Shown: piece after piece, positions 45,556 to 56,247 of the stretch
How positions within the stretch are numbered: position 1 is the stretch's first letter
Layout: the number at the start of each line of letters is the position of its first letter
Notes under the pieces: model-generated
The model's input: only the letters and a program-made list of their open reading frames with translations
Databases searched by the model: none
What the model was told of the DNA's origin: nothing
From: Rallus limicola
Lineage: Eukaryota > Chordata > Aves > Gruiformes > Rallidae
Reading direction: 5' to 3'
Length of the DNA stretch: 64,000 nt
Assembly (NCBI GenBank): GCA_022605955.1
Contig: JAKCOZ010000003.1
Coordinates: forward strand, 11,231,331-11,295,330
Made by a program: the position numbers and the translations under genes

Positions 45556-46460
45556 TGTTTTAGTACCAGCCTGCAGCTGAGCACCACACAATTGCTCACT
45601 GAGTGATGGGCACAAGGATATTACTTCTTTCTGTAGGGCTGTGTGCATTGCTTGCCCAGTAGAGCCCTTCCCTTGTTGTTCTCTACTGGTAGGGAAATAA
45701 AAACCCCAACTCTTCGCAATTTGTTTAGCATGAACTATTTCATCTGTGTGTTTACCAAGACAGGTTTCCATCCTGAGAGCAGATCTAAAATGAAAAGAAC
45801 ATCCTCAAAACTCCCATATCTAGGCCTCTGAACAAATCTGCAAATCTACAAATGCTTTCTGCAGTTTCACATGCACTGACATACTTGTCTTCTTCCGTCT
45901 CACCTCCTTGTTATGAAAAGTTGCCCTAACCGTATCAGCACTTAAGCATTTGAAGGGTACTGTGCTGGGAATCTTCAGCTGTTTATACCTTCATTTCGAA
46001 GTGAATGAAAGCCCCTTCAGTTTGATTAAGTCAAAACGTGTATGAGTTATAAAAACCCTAAATGTCTGACATCACAATTCCAGGTTCCTTCCCGTACCTT
46101 TTCCAGTATTATTAGTTGTATATTCAGATACAGCCATGTTTTAATGGTGGTGTCATTAGCTGTGTGAAAGCCCTCCATTGCTCTCATCCCATGCCAAAAC
46201 AACATTAAGAACGGAGATATAATGGAAAAAGGTGCACATAAGCAAAATTTTGGTCCAACCTGTCAAAAACACGGAGCAAGTCTATCCCACCACTGAGCTG
46301 CAGTCATCCCCCGTGTGCTAGTGTGGGCCACTGGCTGGGCCACCCAAGGAAGGGAAGTCTCTCTGTTGTTCTTCTCACTGTACTATCAAAGCTGCTTTGC
46401 CTGCCATTTGCAAGGAACTGTAAATCACTCCAGCCAGGGACACAGCAAGGTCTTGTCTGC
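45556..46460. other. Intergenic, nothing recognised
   Basis: AT-rich in the middle. It may contain the degraded 3' end of the preceding ERV. No gene or RNA is seen. Confidence 0.4.
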
Positions 46461-46464
46461 TGCC

Positions 46465-46945
46465 TTGGGTTGTACAGTTCAAGAGGGACACAAAACTACT
46501 GGAGAGTGTCCAGAGGAGGCCAACAAGGACGGTGAGGGGTCTGGAGGGAGAGGTGTATGAGGAGAGGCTGAAGTCCCTTGGTTTGCGCAGCCTGGAGAAG
46601 AGGAAGCTGAAGGGAGACCTCATGGTGGTTTGTGGCTTCCTGATGAGGGGGAACAAAGGGGCAGGCACTAATCTCCTCTCTTTGGGGACCAGTGATAGAA
46701 TCCCAGGGAACAGCATGAAGGTGCGTCAGGGGAGGTTTAGGTTGGATGTCAGGAAGAGGCTCTTTACTGAGGGGCACTGGAACAGGCTCCCCAGGGAAGG
46801 GGTCACAGCACCCAGCTTGACTGAGTTCAGGAAGCATCTGGACAATGAACTCAGTCCCATGCTCTGACTTGGCTGACCCTGTGTGGAGCCGGCAGCTGAA
46901 CTCAATGAGCCTTATCAGGAGATTCTATGGTTCTCTGATTCTAAC
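46465..46945 (+). repeat. CR1 LINE 3' end fragment
   Basis: 'gagaggctgaagtcccttggtttgcgcagcctggagaagagg' through 'ctgagttcaggaagcatctggacaat' and the tail GATTCTATGGTTCTCTGATTC. The last ~480 bases of a CR1. Confidence 0.9.
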
Positions 46946-47367
46946 TGCTCAGTGGGCTGCGACGTGTCCCAGCAAAGACATCACATCCCCTGCTGCTTAA
47001 GTTGGGATGATGTCAGAGGCTGGCCCCCAACTAGCTTGTGCCTGGCCTCCTGTCAAGTGTGCCTGTGAGGTGCTTTGGGGGCTGCCATCAGCAGCTCTCA
47101 TATCCCAGAGCTGTCCCCTGAGTTTCCCCTTCCCTGTCTGGGTCAAGCAGCCAGGCACCGCAGGGTGAACTTGTAGCAGGGCAGGTGAGCCATCTGGGAA
47201 GAGGTTTCCCAGAGGAGGCCGTGGGGCAGGAGCTGGAGCTCAGGGAGCAGGGGCTCAGGGAGCTGAGAGGGTGTCCTCCTTGAGGGGCTTGGGCATCTCT
47301 TCCTCTCCTGCCCTGTGCAGGACAGCAAGTGACCATGGCCTCTGCATTTTGCAGCGTGTAACACCCT
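46946..47367. other. Sequence upstream of the RING relic
   Basis: GC-rich with short frames on both strands. It could be 5' flank of the TOPORS-like copy. Nothing is recognised. Confidence 0.35.
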
Positions 47368-47850
47368 TTGGCAGCTGCAGCATCTGCGATGGGGAGCATC
47401 TTTTCATCCTCAGCTTCAGCTGACCCACTGGAGAGCCCAAGCAGTTCCATAGAGGACAAGTGGAGCTGCCCCAACTGCCACAACAGTGGAATTAACATTG
47501 CCTATGCAATACCATGTTGCTACCAGTTCTGCCTGGGCTACATTATGCAGTGGACATTTGTGAAACCAGAGTACCCACTCTGCAGAGCACTGAAAGAGTT
47601 CGAGGGTTTTGGCGTGGAGATATTACGACTTTAGAACATTTCATCACATCCCCCAAAGAGTCACCAGATGCCAGAAGCCAGTCAGGAGGCACTCCTAGCC
47701 ACCTGGCTGTAAACAGCTCCTGTTACCCTGTGGCATCCCCTCCATCTTTTCCACAGGGAACGCTGCTGCCAGCTGAGTGGAGGTCTACAGACACCAGGTA
47801 CCCTCTGTATCCTCTCTCGAGAAGAGGAACTCTTTCTCCTAGTAGCTGAG
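47368..47850 (+). pseudogene. TOPORS-like E3 ligase relic, RING-domain region
   Basis: The + strand open stretch encodes a serine-rich leader and a RING-like segment: WSCPNCHN, then AIPCCYQFCLGYIM, then PEYPLCRAL. In the RING consensus the expected His and two Cys ligands are Tyr here (CCYQFC, LGYI, PEYPLC), so zinc binding should be lost. After a stop at about 47632 the next frame continues with family-like text (ITSPKESPDARS... PLSRRGTLSPSS). It is the N-terminal counterpart of the C-terminal relic at 43.8-44.7 kb, but on the other strand and about 2.6 kb away. Dead copy. Confidence 0.6.
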
Positions 47851-48440
47851 ATAATGGTGCAGGTGAGGAGTAGAACTTAACCTCTTTGAACTACTGGAAC
47901 CCCTGTGAGAGTTTCTCAGTTTTCCACAGCTGAGACACAAGCCTGTAGGGAGAGGGAAAGACTTTTTTCTTATTGCCAGAGTTGGTGAGCCAGTTCATCC
48001 AGTTTGTCCCACTCTGCCTTTACAGGTCATTGCTGCCAATGAGTTGTGTATAGCCATGGTGTGCTCCATACAAATTTCTGTCATGTAAGCCATGTGCACT
48101 TGACTTCCTTTGGACCTTTAGCTAACTGCTCATTCATATTGTTACAAATCAGTGTTGGCACATCTGAACAAGGGGTTAACACACCAATGGTGGAGACTGG
48201 TTCCAGAGCAGATACCTCCACACTGGGGAAAGGACTTGTAGTGAAAACAGCCTAGCTTGTACTGGGACAGTCAGCTTGTGGGTGGGCTACTGTCATCATG
48301 TAGGTGACAACAGCATCTAACAAGGTGTAAACACAACTATGGCCACCCACTGAGCCCACACCCTTCCCTTAAAAACAGCCTGGAGGGAGTGCAGTGAGCT
48401 GGAGCAAACAAGCTGTGAATGGGTGTAAGGGTAAGTTGAT
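47851..48440. other. Intergenic, nothing recognised
   Basis: Mixed composition. Short frames without content. It may include 5' UTR sequence of the CR1 ORF1 fragment that follows. Confidence 0.35.
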
Positions 48441-48446
48441 TAGCAA

Positions 48447-48790
48447 GTGATTAGTGGCCAGGGCACTAAAAATAAATACATAACTAAATTACCAGCTCAG
48501 TCAAAGAACAATGGCCTCACACCGAAGAGGATCAAGCTCCTGAAAGGAACTGAAATGGATGTGGGAACCCAGGCTGAGCAGGTCACAGGCTGTAGGGAAT
48601 GCCAAAGCCTCTCACTGGTAGCAGGGAGCAGCTATGAGTACAGCTGTGTGCGGTGTGAGCAGGTAGATGACCTGCTTGGCCAAGCGGCACAGCTGCAAGG
48701 TGAACTTGAAAGGCTGAAAGATAAAATAGAAAGGCTTAGAAGTGTTATGGTTACCCCAATGAAATAGTTTGGTTTTAGGAAATTATAGCA
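48447..48790 (+). mobile_element. CR1 ORF1-like fragment
   Basis: A 106-codon frame ends with a cysteine pair and a leucine/glutamate-rich heptad region (CVRCEQVDDLLGQ, ELERLKDKIERLRS). This resembles the ORF1 protein of avian CR1 elements, a nucleic-acid binding coiled coil. No endonuclease/RT follows; an LTR begins within ~200 bases. A diverged family member or domesticated fragment cannot be excluded. Confidence 0.55.
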
Positions 48791-48969
48791 ACTATGCCAG
48801 GGCAGGACAGTGTATGCTGAGAGTTCTGTACTTTGGTGAGAGTATGTACCACGTACAGGGAGTGCCTGTCTCCAGTAAGAATGGTTAGGATCTGGAGAAT
48901 TAGCTGAAAGATGAGATGAGATGATAATGCAAAAGAATAGGGATCAATCAGTGGACACAGTGAGGAAGA

Positions 48970-49378
48970 CTATCAATCACCAAACGACCTCCACTCAACA
49001 CAACTACGAGTGGGTTAGGACATATGCATGTGATAACAATTTCTAGGAAATAACATGAATATGCTAATCATCACTCTCCCCTCTTTGTATTTAAAACAAT
49101 CATTAAATATAACCAATGATTTTTGTAGAATAAGAATATGGATAAAGTGAATCAATTAAAAGCCAGCCATGTCAAAGGTCAAATTAAGAAGTGAGCATTC
49201 AATGGAATTTTAAGCAATGAATCTGTTGAAAAAGATGTATAAATATACTGTGATTTGTAACTAACTCCAGAACACATCTTTGGTGGAGCTATCCCCTGTG
49301 TTCCCCAGTGCTTAAATAAAGAAATGCCTGCTTATCTGCTTTTTATAGATAAGTTATTCGTTTTTGCAACCACTAGCA
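48970..49378 (+). mobile_element. LTR with poly(A) signal and adjacent primer-binding site
   Basis: Promoter-like AT-rich U3, an AATAAA at about 49314, and an end at CACTAGCA (49378) followed by GTT and a TGG-initiated candidate primer-binding site at 49383 (TGGTGACCCAGATGGGAC). This is the layout of a 5' LTR plus PBS on the + strand. The downstream leader runs to about 49.8 kb and contains no long gag frame. The 5' border is uncertain. Confidence 0.65.
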
Positions 49379-50104
49379 GTTTTGGTGACCCAGATGGGAC
49401 CTTGTGAGAGACTGGATGGGACTGGGTGCTGATTGAACTCCAGCTGGCACTGAGGGACTTTTGGGGAGAGCCATTGTCTATGACCCTTATAGCTTCTCAC
49501 AATGTTCCCTGGAAAGGTTAAGGCACTTATTTCAGAATTGGGGAGCCTGTCTGGTGAACTAACCTGTAAGTTGGAGCACAGGCTGACAGCCTGTTAAAGT
49601 ATTCAGAGACTTTGGTTAGGCCTAGGTAAGGCCAAGGAGCCTACCAATCAGACAGTGAAAGTTCTGCATGGTTGGGCAGGCAATACCCAAGTAGCAAGGG
49701 AGCTGATGTGCTGCCCGTAGGGCAAATGGGAAAGGGATCACCAGGTTGGCAGCGGAGGAAAAGGTAAAAGCGTATAAAAAGCAAGCCCACATAAAGGAAA
49801 TAAGGTACCTTACTTAAAATTTAAGTTCTAAGTTTATTGAACTAAAGTATTGGATAAATGGTGTATTGAACTTTCTGGTTTTATATTTAAAAGTTGTATG
49901 TTGGAGTTGTGTATAAATGAGAGTGAAAGAGATGTGCAATTGCGCACGGAGTGTGGAGCTTTGATCCATGGTTCTATTATCCTGTAAGGGGTGCAGCTGG
50001 AGATAAGTGAAGTGAAAGAATGAAGTGATTGTTGAAATATTGTTTTTGTATTTGATGTAAAATATCATTGGGCATCACTCAGAAGTTAAACTCAGCTGCA
50101 CCCG
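49379..50104 (+). other. Retroviral leader-like sequence without gag
   Basis: It follows the primer-binding site. It has no long open frame and becomes AT-rich towards 50.1 kb, where a CR1 starts. It is probably the truncated 5' leader of the provirus. Confidence 0.4.
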
Positions 50105-50748
50105 CTGCCCAGTATAATCTGAGGTTTGGTTGGAACGCAAGGGCGTTTAACTTCTTCCAAATTTTGGCACTTACTATCCCACCTGAACTGTCACCAGTCC
50201 ATGAGGCATGATGGGATCCACCTGAGGGTACTGATGGAGCTGACGGATATGATTGCTGAAGTGCTCTCCATTCTCTATCAGTGGCAATGGGCAACTGGAG
50301 AGGTACCAGATGACTGGACACTTGCTAATGTGACACCCATCTTTAAGAAGGGTTGTAAGGAAGATTCAGAGAACCACAGGCCTATTAGCTTGACCTCAGT
50401 GGAGCAAGTCATTCTGCAGGCAATCACAGGGCAAATATATGACAGTCAGGGGATCAGGCCCAGCCAGCATGGGTTCATGAAGGGCAAGCCCTGCCTGGCC
50501 AACCTTATCTCCTTCTATGACTAGGTGACCTGCCTAGTGGATGAGGGAAGGGCAGTCGAGGTAGTCTCCCTCAACTTCAACAAGGCCTCTGACATGGTCT
50601 CCCACAGTATTCTCCTGGAGAAGCTGGCAGCCCAGGACTTGGACAGCTGCACTCTTTGCTGGGCTAAAAACTGTCTGGGTGGCTGGGCCCTGAGAGTGGT
50701 AATAAATGGCATTAAATCCAACTGGTGACAGGTCACAAGTAGTGTGAT
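50105..50748 (+). mobile_element. CR1 LINE RT-domain fragment
   Basis: The + reading shows CR1 ORF2 text: DDWTLANVTPIFKKG, then QHGFMKGKPCLANLISFYD, and FNKASDMVSHSILLEKL in a shifted frame. It is truncated at both ends; an ERVL-like LTR follows. Its last ~165 bases are nearly the same as 54.05-54.20 kb, so both belong to the same CR1 subfamily. Confidence 0.87.
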
Positions 50749-50874
50749 GCAGTTTTGTGTGGCTGGGTGCTGGGAGAGAACAGGGGGCTGGGAGAGAACA
50801 GGGGGCTGCAGAGATGGCTGCTGTGAGAAGCAGCTAGAAGCTCTCTGCAGGCCCCGTAGGGTGAACATCAGCCG

Positions 50875-51951
50875 ATTCAAGGCCAGAATTGCTGCTGACC
50901 AAGGCTGAGCCCATCAGTGATGGTCACAGTGCCTCTTGGAATTGCATTTAGGAGGAAAAAATCCACAGACAGCGGCATTTTGCCACTGGAAAAGGGAGTG
51001 AGAAGATGTAAGGAGCTGTGCAGACACCAAGGCTGGGGAGGGGAAAAGGAGGTGCTCCAGGGGCCAGAGAGAAAGCTGTCCCAGCAGCCTGTGGAGAAGC
51101 CCATGGTGGAGCGGGTGCCCCCCCGTAGCCTGTGGAAAAGGACAAGACCCCACCTGCAAAACCATGGAGGGGCCCCACACTGCAGTAGGTGGAGACATAC
51201 AGGAAATGCTGTGACCTGCATTGGAGCAAGCCCCTGCCCCTGCTGCCTGTGGACAGAGACAGAGACACAGAGGAGCAAGAGAGAGATTCATGCTGGAGCA
51301 GGTTTGCTGGGGAGAGGCTGGTGACCCCGTGGAGGACTCGGAATGAGTGAAATTGTGATTTATGACTGCACCCCATAGCAGTGACCCACACTGGGGCAGC
51401 TAGTAAAGAGCTAAAGCCCTGTGGGAAAGGATTCATGTTGGAGAAGTCCATGAAGGACTGTCTTCCTGTGGGTGAGACCCCACAGTGCAGCATGGGGAGG
51501 GTGTGAGAAATGAATGCCCCTCCAATGAATGCCCCAGCCAAGAAGGAAAGCAATTTGCAAAGAACTGACAGAAGCCCCCATTTCCCCAATCCCTGTCCCT
51601 CCCTGTGCCACAATGCGGGGGGAGGGAGAAGGGAGTAAAATCATGACTGAAGTTCAGTCTGCTAAGAAGGGAGGGGTGGGGGAAGATGCTTCAAGATCAG
51701 GTTGCGCTTCTCATTATCCAACTCTGGTGTCACTGGGGGTGTGGTGCAGTGTAATAAATGAGAGAGTTTTCTTTCCTTCACTCTGTGATGAGTCTGTTTT
51801 GCCTGTGATGTTGATCACGAGATGATCTCCCCTGTCCTTATCTTGACTCCTAAAGCTCTCAATATGTATCTTCTCCCCTGTCAACTGAAAAGGGGAGTGA
51901 TAGACCAACTTTGGTGGGCATCTGGCCTTCAGCCAGGCCTAAACCACCACA
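50875..51951 (+). mobile_element. ERVL-like LTR, long 3' portion
   Basis: Repeated short motifs such as 'ctgtggagaagcccatggtggagc' and 'tgggtgagaccccac', an AATAAA near 51752, and the terminal '...aggggagtgatagaccaactttggtgggc...aaaccaccaca' ending in CA at 51951. It matches my recollection of the 3' half of a long avian ERVL LTR and shares its last ~130 bases with 41.82-41.99 kb. On the - strand it gives a 221-codon open frame, which I treat as spurious. Confidence 0.68.
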
Positions 51952-51999
51952 TGGTGTTCTCTAGTGGTTGGTACACTATTACCTCTTAGGGTGTCCTCC

Positions 52000-52435
52000 T
52001 TTGTCTGTACTGCATTAATGTTAGCAACTTTCGCCCTCAGGGCTGCTTCCTGGGTGTCTTCTTACTCCCTCTTCCCCTATTTCCCTTCTGATGAGGTTCC
52101 ACCCTTTTAACCTTCTCCCACTGCCGCCTCAAAAACCCTGGCCTAGCTTCCTTTGATAGTAACTTCACTGTAGAAGGAACCTCTTCACACCCAGAGATGA
52201 AGATGGCATAATCTCTGTCATGGGCAGCACCTAGTTACAGGTTTTGTGGTTCCTGCCCCTCAGGATGTTCCTCAGGCAATCTAGAGCTCTCCCAAAGAGT
52301 CATCTTCTCCCAAATGGATAGTGGATAGCCGTCCCAGGGCAGTTCATCAATTTGTTCTTCATCCGGCACAATAGTACTTCGTTCTTTAACTGCAGGCTCA
52401 GAAGAAAGGGCCCTAGTCTCTCCTGCAGTCTCTGC
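52000..52435 (-). mobile_element. Downstream part of the - strand ERV gag/pro region
   Basis: The - reading continues from the gag remnant as an acidic, glutamate-rich stretch (for example VPDEEQIDELPWDGY, PEEHPEGQEPQ) with stops. It is compatible with the 3' end of gag or the gag/pro junction. No protease motif is seen. Confidence 0.4.
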
Positions 52436-52897
52436 TCATGGAGCAGCATTGATGATGGAAGTCTGGTGTTTCCTTACTTCCTGTCCCTCCTCATACCTCC
52501 CATCATACACCTTCTGTGCTTCAAACTCCTTTAATCCCCTTTCTTGCCAGTCCTCCAGCTTTTCCAATTTCCTTCTTATGTCCTCCCCCCAGGATTTAGC
52601 TACAAATTGTGTTCTATTTTGTCTTTTCCAAATTCTCATTCCAGCATGCCTAATTATTCCCTTCTTGAAATTTCTTTCATTTGAGGTATTTAATGGGACT
52701 GCCACAAACCCAATGCCTCCCTGATTACTTCCGAGGGGTACCTCTTGTGGGAGATATAGGTAAATCCCCTTAGATATGGCAGTCCTACTTCTTGTACATG
52801 CAGCTGAAGGTTGGTCTAATTCGGGTGCTGTTGATGGTGGAGGCAGGGGTAACAGCGGTACTGTTGGAAATACCACGGCCACTGGAGGGGGAGCCAC
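52436..52897 (-). mobile_element. Endogenous retrovirus gag remnant (internally deleted)
   Basis: A 153-codon open frame on - has a proline-rich stretch, then capsid-start-like text (GGIGFVAVPLNTS). It then jumps to a lysine/glutamate-rich gag C-terminal-like helix (RRKLEKLEDWQERGLKE). The middle of a capsid domain is missing, so this looks like a gag with an internal deletion. The 5' LTR and primer-binding site of the same provirus lie at 53.32-54.03 kb on the same strand. Gammaretrovirus-like by the shape of the C-terminal helix; tentative. Confidence 0.6.
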
Positions 52898-53320
52898 ACT
52901 GGGGTTGGGTTGTTAAGATATTACTTCAGTCCTTCCCTGGCCAAGTCCCTTGCAGAGATTGGAACCACGGTTAGAAGACCTCTGCACTCGCTTCAGAACT
53001 AGGTTTTGTCCCAGTAACACTCTTACACACACCAGCAACCGAATCCCACCCAACTGAATGGTATACACATACGCACTTACAACTCCAATCGTCTTCATTC
53101 GGATCCAACCAAACGGTATACGCCTACGCATTCGATTTTGTTGTCTTCATTTGGATCCATCCGAATGGTGTATGCCTTATGCTTTACAATTGTCATCTTT
53201 GTTCAGATCTTTGCGCACAGAATTATGGGCAAAACTGTTGCAGACAGCAAGGGAGCTCATAAAAATCTGATTCTTTGCTTGCCTCTATGCAGATTTGGGA
53301 TGGTGTTAGTCCTGACCCAA

Positions 53321-54032
53321 CCTGATCAGGAGCCACCAAATGGTGGGGTGCCCTTCCTTGATCAAATCAGTCCTTGATCAAATCAGTATTCAGGAACCAT
53401 AGCTGTCCTGGATGAGCCCCCAGTTGTGATAAAAGACTCGGTCCCAAACAGGATTATAATCAAAATGAACTATTTATTAAACGAATAAAGGCAAGCAAAT
53501 GGCGCTGGGGTGCACAGACAGCGCTGGGTGCGCCAGGGGTCTCTGCTCCACCAAGATGTAGGCCGCACAGCCCCAGTTTCCTGCTTATATGCTGTTGAAG
53601 AGCAGAAACTTCTTTCTGAGATTGGTCAGTGTTCTTTCATGTCTGACGCTGTGCAGCTCTGTAACAGGGACTGCACATGCGCCCCCACAGGCTTCTTCCT
53701 GTGACGCTGTGCAGCTAGGCAACAGGGACTGCGCGTGCAGACCTCTTGCTCCTCCCCACCCCTCAACTACAAAAACTATTTACATAAACCTGCCCCTGGC
53801 CATACAAGGGTATAGGAATGTCATATTTTATTATGTAGCCCCAACATTATTCCATATTAACACAAATCAGATGGACATATATCACATGCATCATCACCTA
53901 GTGGTCAAGCATAGTCAAATTAAAAGGCATGCTCCTTGAAGGTGGTGGTGTTGGGGGGAGGGTGTCATATGCATAGGCCTTGAACTAGGTGGGTGGTTGT
54001 GATCTCCCCCTGCCACCTGTCCCTTCCCCCCA
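53321..54032 (-). mobile_element. 5' LTR and primer-binding site of the - strand ERV
   Basis: On - the LTR ends CACCCCACCA at 53341, then a TT spacer and a TGG-initiated PBS (revcomp of 53321-53338). Inside, AATAAA is read on - near 53470-53490 and a TATA-like ATATAAGCAGG near 53586. The upper end is near 54032, where a CR1 begins. The segment 53880-54020 recurs at 42.29-42.43 kb. Confidence 0.62.
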
Positions 54033-54034
54033 GT

Positions 54035-54455
54035 TTTTGTTGCCCTCAGTAAAGCCTTTGACACGGTCTCCCACAGTATTCTCGTGGAGAAGCTGGCAGC
54101 CCAGGGCTTGGACAGCTGCACTCTTTGCTGGGCTAAAAACTGGCTGTGTGGCTGGGCCCTGAGAGTGGTGGCAAATGGCATTAAACCCAGCTGGCGACAG
54201 GTCACAAGTGGTGTTGCGCAGGGGACGGTACTGAGGCCCATCCTTTTTTAATATCTTTACTGATGATTTGGATGAGGCAATTGAGTGTACCCTCAGTAAG
54301 TTTACATATGACACCCAGTTTTGGGGAAGTGTCGATCTGCCGGAGACTAGGAAGGCCGTCCAGAGGGATCTGGACAGGTTGAATCGATGGGTAGAGTCCA
54401 ATGGGATGAAGTTCAACATGATGAAGTGATGGGTCCTGTGCTTTAGTCATAACAA
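54035..54455 (+). mobile_element. CR1 LINE RT-domain fragment
   Basis: 'cctcagtaaagcctttgacacggtctcccacagtattctc' through 'tggacaggttgaatcgatgggtagagtccaatggg' is CR1 ORF2 on + (AFDTVSHSIL in frame). It includes the segment 'ggtgttgcgcaggggacggtactgaggccc', which the related 50.1-kb copy lacks. Truncated at both ends. Confidence 0.88.
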
Positions 54456-54469
54456 CACCCATTCTCTTA

Positions 54470-55190
54470 TCCTAGCATTGGAGTAGCCAGGTGATGTGCT
54501 CACCTGAAAGGCAGCTGAAATATTTTCTGCTATCTCTCAGCTCACTCCTGTGTTTGTCATGTGCCTCATCCACTTCTTCCCTTAGTAAGATTTTCTTCTA
54601 TTACTAATCAAGTTGTCCCTTTCAGTATTTCTTCTTGTGTATGGGGGTGAGTGATACGTTACAGGTTGCTTCTCTGGTTTAGCTGCAGCACATGTTGCAG
54701 TAGCCACAGTGTCTGTCATTTTGTTGTCAGATCCAAAGACCTTTTTTTCCTATTGAGGTAACTGAATAGTGTTGTGGTGGGCACGGGCCAGGCCTCAGCA
54801 TATTGGAGTGATTGGTGTCTCTCTGGAATTGCCAGGGTGATGCCATACCTTTTCCAAATATTCTAGTGTTTTTTCAGGATTCTGCAGTTGTTCAGGGGTT
54901 AATTTCCAAAACACTGGAGGTGCCCACTGCCCTGGGTGCTGCCCATATGCCCCCACATGCTATGCCATCCATGACCATCTAGCCAAGGGGCAAATGTCTG
55001 GGTAGTATTCTTAATAGTTGTTTAACCTTAAACAAGACCTGAAACACATTCAGGAGGCATAGCAGTAGAAACATGCTGATTTGAACATCCCAGGATATTT
55101 AACCTACTCAAGAGCTGTTTTAAGTGGCCTGGAGGAGAAGGAGAAGGTGAAAGAGTGAGGCTGTTAGAAATGCCAAAGGTTCTAAGAAAG
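54470..55190 (-). mobile_element. Endogenous retrovirus gag-like remnant
   Basis: Read on -, about 54.70-54.95 kb gives FWKLTPEQLQNPEKTLEYL and EKVWHHPGNSRE in an open stretch, followed by a hydrophilic, lysine-rich region. The context (LTR-like sequence at higher coordinates) and style suggest a retroviral gag N-terminal part. The family is not identified and stops are present. Confidence 0.5.
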
Positions 55191-55194
55191 GACT

Positions 55195-56245
55195 CAAGGT
55201 AGACATGTTAGTGAAGCAGTAATTTATTATATGTTCATGCAAGAGCGGGTGATCCAAAAAGCAGGCACACTTTTGGTCAGAGGTGTAGCATTTTTATACC
55301 ATATCCCCGTGCGAAATCCTTCCCGTTTACCTATGGATTAGCTATTTCAAAGGTTTACAGGTTCAACCAAGGTGCCTTAATCACAGTAGTACAAAATATA
55401 ATACACATTGCATGTCTGGCAGGTTCCCGCTTCCCATTGGTGAAGAAAATTAATATTTATGAGCTTACTAAGTTATCTTACATAGCCCTTATCTGTTGCC
55501 AGTCTGGGTTTGTAGGGGCCCATTGAAACCCTGAATAGTGGGGCTTGATTGTTTGTTGATTGCCGTGCCCACACCTGATGTGGGACTGAGGCAGGCAATG
55601 CTCATGTTCCCTCAGCTGCTCCCTCGGTCAAGCAGAGATCTGCTGCCTGGCTTGCCAAAATGACGTGGAAAATAGACTCTATAACTGGGAAGTTATAAAG
55701 TAGGCATGTTTATTCAGCGCTGGGTGCGCGGGGAATCGCTCTGCCACAAACACGCACACCCCATGCAGCAAGCTGTCAGTTTATTTATACAATATGATAA
55801 TGAATATTCATTTTATTACTATACATATTAATTACCTGTACCCGCCTACTCTTGCCTTGTATACTAATTAGCTTATCATCCTTCACGGTTAGGCAGATCC
55901 TTCCAGGAATTGTGGGCGAGGGTCAACTTTCCATCTGGAGTCCGAGGGTCTTGCAAGCTTGCAGTGTTCTTTATCAGTTTGGGCTAACTTATGTCTGATA
56001 GGGAGGCCTATGGACATATTCCGGCCATCTGTTCCTTCATTGACATCTCTGTGATGAATATCATCTTGTTTTGTCCTGTTTCCTAAATCCTGAATTCCTG
56101 TTTTCCTACAATGCTCCCTAGAAGGTCTACTTCTCTACAAGCCAGTTCCTGTGGGCCTCCTTCTCTTAATTGTTTCAGGCTACACAATTACTTGACTTAA
56201 ATCCTGTGAGCTATTCTTTCTATTTCTATATGGCCCCCTATATCA
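55195..56245 (-). mobile_element. LTR-derived sequences, - orientation
   Basis: Two stretches, near 55200-55310 and 55690-55790, have R/U5-like features on the - strand (TTTATT poly(A) signals in reverse). The second shares 'cagcgctgggtgcgc' with the LTR at 53.5 kb. I cannot resolve how many elements are present. The rest is AT-rich. Confidence 0.45.
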
Positions 56246-56247
56246 CA

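Noticed and set aside
50948..51613. 221-codon frame on the - strand
   Set aside because: It lies antisense in an LTR with internal short repeats and has no recognisable domain.
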